Shown: piece after piece, positions 59,264 through 64,000 of the stretch
How the letters are laid out: each line of letters opens with the position of its first letter
Position numbering within the stretch: position 1 is the first letter of the stretch
The notes under the pieces: generated by a model
Database searches by the model: none
What the model was told of the DNA's origin: nothing
The model's input: the letters and a program-made list of their open reading frames with translations, nothing else
Origin: Tethya wilhelma
Lineage: Eukaryota; Porifera; Demospongiae; Tethyida; Tethyidae
Length of the DNA: 64,000 bases
Reading direction: 5' to 3'
Assembly: GCA_964030475.1 (NCBI GenBank)
Contig: CAXIPT010000007.1
Span: 736,253-800,252 of the forward strand
Position numbers and translations under genes: made by a program

Positions 59264-62200
59264 ATGGATTATATAAAAGAACAATTGGATGTTTCTGAGG
59301 TAAGTAAACTCATAGATAATTATCTACAAGGAGTGGGGCTCGCTTCGCTCGCCATTCCTTGTTTGTGTATGTTTACAGGATCAGTTACTATAACTCAAAC
59401 AATAGTAATATAAAATTGATGAGCAAAGCTATTGTGTACATATAATAAATATTCTTCTATGGTCAGTTGGCTTAGAACAACCTTTGCAGTTGAAGCAACA
59501 CACAACAATCACATCAATACTGGAATAAAGCAATTGGAAACTCAAAGGGAAACAATGCTGCATGTGTATATGCAGTGCTTAGTGCTCAGGTGCTATATAC
59601 TTTGCTTTGGCCAGCTCAGCAATTAATTTACCTCACTACGTGACGTCACAAACGACCCTTTTCCGACTTCCGCCATTTTTGTAATCAGCTGGCAAAGAAA
59701 CTCGTTATCTGGCTAGCTGTGTTTCGTGTACAGCGACAGAAAAGCAGACTCCTAGAAGCGAAATTTCTCCCCTCGCTACGCTTCTTTTGTGAAAGATTGG
59801 CTTCTCTATCACGCTTCTTCGTCGGATACATACGCCACTGGTAAGCCTTGTCAGCGATCTCAAAAACAGTCAGCCATACTTGTAGCGCTTGTGATTCTAT
59901 CCTAGGCTAGCACTATCTAAGCTAGCTGTCTAGGCACACTTTTCATAGCTTGCGTTCTCCACAGTCAAGAGAAAAAGCAGCTTTTAGTCCGAGCTAGGTC
60001 GCATCACTTCCGGTGACCCTCCGTAACACACGGACGGTGTCGCAGTGAATAATGTCCCCCCGTGAATTTTGTCCCCCCGGACATAATTCACTAGTGAATA
60101 TTGTCCCCCTTAGTGAATAATGTCCCCCCCCCCCCTCCAAAACTGAGTATACTAAAGAGCTCTGGCATAGATAAAACAGTCTCAACACTCTTGCCAGCGT
60201 TTTTAGCCAGCAGCCGCTGAAGCGCTGTGCACCATGCACCCTACTAAGAACGTGTGGCAATCTTAGCCCCTCCCGCTTATTGTGCAGCAACTATATTAGT
60301 TTTGTGAGCTAGCCCGCCGGGCTAACATTTTGAAGTTAACGTTTGGAGGGAGGACAGGTAGTACTGAAGCTTATATAGCCTACACACTGCAGGTAATTTG
60401 GACCTGGTCCGAGTTTCAGGCCTTCCTAGCTGCGTAGCTGACTAAGCTGAGCCTATAGAATGCGGCTAACCTGCATGCGGTTTGTGAGGAAGAGTTTGGG
60501 AAGGGGGACAAAATTCACTAGTGAATTTTGTCCCCCCTTGAAAAAATACTGTTTTCTCATCATTGCCATTATTTGGCATCATTTGGAAGGGGGGACATTA
60601 TTCACTGAGGGGGGACAATATTCACTAGTGAATAATGTCCGGGGGGACAAAATTCACTAGTGAGTAATGTCCGGGGGGGGGGACAATATGAGGGGGGACA
60701 TCCCACACTAGGACAACTGACAAAACTTTGCTTATAATATGATGGTAAACTAGTGTCACTAATTTTTTTTAATTTTCAGTTTGAATATGCAAAACGAAAG
60801 AAAATTCACTTTTTTTAAAGCAGCCTATCAACCTTTGAGAAGGGACCTAATTAATCTAGCTATTAGCTGATAGCCTATCAAATTCTTTTCTTTTACAAAA
60901 AGAATCACAGTTTGGTAGCTAACAACCTAGGAATTTATTGCAGACAGCTGTTGTGTTGGAAAATAACATATGGCGCTATTTGGCAGAAGCTCAGCTTCTA
61001 AAAATAAACATTGACCTAGTTGCAAGCAAAAAATCATTTTGTCACTATGGCAACGGTTGTTATAGTGGAGGACCTTGGGAAAAACAAATAGTTTGTGTGT
61101 GACTAGTGTTGAAACAGTGTTTGTTCTCTTTGTCGCAGGTGGCCATCACTCACCCCCTCGTCTCCATGGACTGGGAGGAGCTACCCCAGTTGCCATGGGG
61201 TATGGTCGTTGCCAAGTCAGTATGGTACAACAAACATCTCTACGTCGGAGGGTACTTTAGGGGGATGTCATCAGAGGAGAAGGAGCAGGAGGCCACACTG
61301 CTGTACCTTGACACTGTAGGCGGTCAATGGAGGACAATAAAGACACCAACAAGACGTTATGGACTAGCCATCTACAATGGCCGCCTGCTGTTGATTGGAG
61401 GTAGCGAGTATCCTGGCAACAGACTCACCAATGAAATAAGACAACTGCTGAACCACGAAGAAGGTGACAGAAAGAAATTTAAAAAAGACATCATTCCTCC
61501 GATGCCTACAGCAAGAGAAGGAGCCTCCGCTGTTGGACACAAAGATGTCCTCCTTGTTGCTGGTGCCTATAACAATGGCCGCTATCTTGACAGTGTAGAA
61601 CTGTACACCTCCCAGCAAGGGCAATGGCTGTCCACAACACCCCTCCCTCGGCCATGTGGTTTCATGTCATCTACAACTGTGGGCAACTGTCTCTTCTTGG
61701 CAGGTTGCGAGGGACAAGACACAGCCATGTACAGCTGCAACATGGATGACATCATGGCGTCTCCTTCAACCCTCCACTGGACAGAGACAGCCATCCCACT
61801 AGAGTGGACATCGCTAACGACACACCAAGGAGTCCTCCTAGCAATAGGAGGAGTGACAGGTTCATCTACCAGCTCCACCATGATGGCCTACTGCTACAAC
61901 AGCCAACAATGGCACCCCTTCTATGACCTCCCTATACCCCTCCGCTGGACCTCCACTGCCACTACATCCACAGGAGATGTAGTGGCCATCGGAGGGGACA
62001 CCCCCTACGGCGTCGGGGTCTGGTCTTCAAGAGCATTCAAACTTCATCTAAACCGTAAGTGCTACATTTTACATCTCTAACCACACGTTTCTGACCCCCT
62101 GTCTAGCTACACTCACCATGCACATTCCCTAACAGCTTTAAACACTTCCTAAAATTAAGACCAACATTTTGCATCTCTTACCAGACCTCTCTGACCTCCA

Positions 62201-63115
62201 TGTTGGCTGCTATGGCCTCACATACCTCCTTCTTTGTCTCTTTTGTCAGCCATTTTGTACACAAAATTTCTAATCTCCTGTCTAGCAACATTTACAACGG
62301 CTATACTCATTCCTTACTACCTTAAACTTATTGTAAAAATTAAGAGCAATATTTTGCACCTCTAACCAGACGTCTCTGATGTCCATGCTAGCTGTATGGC
62401 CTCACATGTCTCTTCGCAGCTTCTTTGCCAAAATATGCACCATATGTATGCACGTTGGTAATGAGATGCAAATCTGTGGTCATGTTAAACTACGCGATGT
62501 TAATTTGTGTGTGTCCTTTACTACAGGAGCTATTGGAGGGGTTGAAAATGCGTTTTTGTTTATTTTAACTTTGTTGTTTTCCAGATGAAGCTGCTCTTGG
62601 GCTCTCCAACATCATCCTCAAAGCTGTTCAGAGTGGTCTCCTTGCTTCAGTTGAAAGGGCTCTGACACTAGTGAAGGAGCACTCCCACTCCTCCAAGCCA
62701 GACGATGGTAGTCCACTACTGGACTTTTTAGGTCACAGTTCTTCTCCTAATGTAAGTTTGTCTGTTTGTTGGTACATTAAATGACTAGTATGTTTTCTCC
62801 ATTGAAGGTATCATCCACTGAGCACTCATGTTCTCCCCTGATGATTGCCACTGCTAATGGAGACACTAGAATGGTGGACGTTTTACTGAAGAATGGTGCC
62901 TCCCCTTCTTACATGAACAAGGTCTGGCAAAAGGTGTAGAGATTGTTGAATTGGTTGTTACTGTGTATGTGTATATACCTCCAGGATGGTGTGACTGCTG
63001 TTCATGTTGCCTGTAGCAAAGATAACCCCGAACCCATCCAACGACTAGTGAACATTGATGGTGGAGTAACACAGCAAGCTACCAATCTACTGGAAATGAC
63101 AGACAAGGTATTTTG

Positions 63116-63158
<43 letters not shown>

Positions 63159-64000
63159 TGTAGGATGGAAGAACAGTTCTCCATTATGCCTGTGATTCTC
63201 ATTCTGAAAGTAAAACTCTGAAATGGCTGTTGGAGAACCAACTATGTGATATGATGCTGAATTACAAATCAAATGTGATTTTTTTTTATTTTTAATTTTA
63301 TTTATGCAAGAAAATTCAACGGATAAATATTTATGATTTCATTCTCTCACTGATCTAAATCAAATCAACTTAGTTACTTACTGGGGGCTGTTCTCTATAC
63401 TCTCTCTAACTCTTAGACTGGCCTCACTCCTCTGTTGACAGCCTGTAGCAATGGAAATGTGGCAGCTGTTGAAGCACTTGTTACTCAGGACCAGGTTGAC
63501 ACAGCTGTGTGTGATGAGAATGGCCAGGGTGCTCTACATCTGGCAGCCAAGAATGACTCTCCATTTCTTGTTGAGCTGCTCCTTAAGAAGGGGGTTAAAA
63601 GTGATGCACAAGATTCCAAGGTGAAATGACTTCACAAATTCACTACAAACCCAGTATTTTTTAAAAGTAGATGTTTGTTCAATAATATGTTTGCATATGT
63701 TGTAGAAGCTTACTATGTTTGTAATATTTAAACAGGGAAACACTGCTCTACATGTTGCCTACAAGAAATCCAACAGTTCTGTCATCACTATTCTAACTGA
63801 TGTGGAAAACGGGAAAATAAAGACGATACTTAACAAGGTGATTATCATGATTTGTGCTTGTATGTAGCCATGCATGGCATGCCATCCTAGCTACAGTGAC
63901 TGGACATGTAGAGGCATACCATATCTGTTGTAGTACATGTCTACATATGTGGCCTTACATGAGCAGGCCGGTGCTCTCTATGAATGCCACATGAGTATTG
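59264..64000 (+). CDS. Kelch-ankyrin(-ROCO) paralogue, truncated by the window end
   Basis: Exons 59264-59299 (MDYIKEQLDVSE), 61139-62054 (Kelch propeller, LLLIGGSEY, LFLAGCEGQ, VVAIGGDTP), 62585-62751, 62808-62921, 62985-63107, 63164-63274, 63417-63620 and 63736-63837 (ankyrin repeats, GRTVLHYACDSHSESK) have the same lengths and phases as the first copy, except a Kelch exon 9 bp longer. All frames are open. Differences from copy 1 include FRGMSSEEKEQ against YVGEEEEEKEE and GVKSDAQDSK against GVQSDAQESK. The acceptor of exon 4 reads TTGAAG instead of TTGCAG. The intron between Kelch and ankyrin exons is only 530 bp here, which supports the two parts being one gene. ROC, COR and death-domain exons would lie beyond 64000. 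Confidence 0.8.
59311..60744. mobile_element. 1.43-kb insertion rich in GGGGGACA palindromes
   Basis: The first intron of copy 1 reads GTAAACTAGTGTCAC uninterrupted. Here the same intron is split by 1,434 bp flanked by GTAAACT (59304-59310 and 60745-60751). Inside, words GGGGGACAAAATTCACTAG and CTAGTGAATTTTGTCCCCC recur many times in two clusters (about 60045-60130 and 60500-60700). The left end has a stem CAAGGAGTGG ... CCATTCCTTG. No transposase frame was found. Confidence 0.75.
63120..63158. repeat. (CA)n microsatellite in ankyrin-region intron 5
   Basis: About 39 bp of CA repeats. The orthologous intron of copy 1 has a shorter CA tract at 47872-47899, showing length divergence between the paralogues. 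Confidence 0.9.

Overview
This window looks like nuclear DNA of an early-branching animal, most probably a sponge. It has short spliceosomal introns (mostly 50-400 bp), AT-rich non-coding DNA and very abundant CT/GA and CA/GT microsatellites. Its genes are animal-type (SPPL3, THOC5, GLE1, POLR3D, SUPT20H, UFD1) alongside families kept mainly outside bilaterians (a T4 Rnl2-type RNA ligase, a crinkler-like kinase-fold protein, a ROCO protein with a death domain). The species assignment is inference. Exons were joined by eye using GT/AG sites, reading phase and remembered family similarity.

Layout. 1-1.5 kb: end of an unrecognised gene. 1.6-4.4 kb (-): SPPL3. 4.5-12.3 kb: a patchwork of partial copies (SUPT20H start, two THOC5 middles, a UFD1/THOC5 chimera, a UFD1 start, a second SPPL3 start), several joined by single N bases inside microsatellites. 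12.4-16.7 kb (+): complete SUPT20H. 16.8-17.2 kb (-): a ZNHIT3-like gene. 17.3-20.85 kb: a 3.5-kb foldback transposon that has split the first exon of a GH29 alpha-L-fucosidase (+, body to 22.4 kb). 22.8-27.0 kb (-): GLE1. 27.1-29.8 kb (+): POLR3D. 30.1-32.2 kb (+): kinase-fold gene. 33.05-34.4 kb (+): RNA ligase. 34.8-39.8 kb (-): complete THOC5. 40.1-52.3 kb (+): a Kelch-ankyrin-ROC-COR-death gene whose 6-kb second intron holds a TIR element with a LINE inside it. 52.9-54.9 kb (-): complete UFD1. 55.0-59.0 kb (-): UFD1/THOC5 chimera, an RPRD-like CID fragment and the 5' half of THOC5. 59.3 kb to the end (+): a second Kelch-ankyrin gene, cut by the window edge.

Genes occur repeatedly as divergent pairs with very short shared promoters: SPPL3/SUPT20H (134 bp), ZNHIT3-like/fucosidase (68 bp), GLE1/POLR3D (92 bp), THOC5/Kelch-ROCO (253 and 300 bp). 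The first three contain CACGTG E-boxes. Many genes serve mRNA production and export (SUPT20H in SAGA, THOC5 in TREX, GLE1 at the pore, POLR3D in Pol III). The THOC5/Kelch-ROCO pair is present twice in tandem. Comparison of the two copies gives filled and empty sites for several transposons.

Main points for a second look: (1) a DAPK-like ANK-ROC-COR-death protein carrying a Kelch propeller instead of a kinase, duplicated in tandem; (2) a foldback transposon with 8-bp TSD inserted in the fucosidase signal-peptide exon; (3) a mix of true and artefactual chimeras among THOC5, UFD1, SUPT20H, SPPL3 and an RPRD-type gene.
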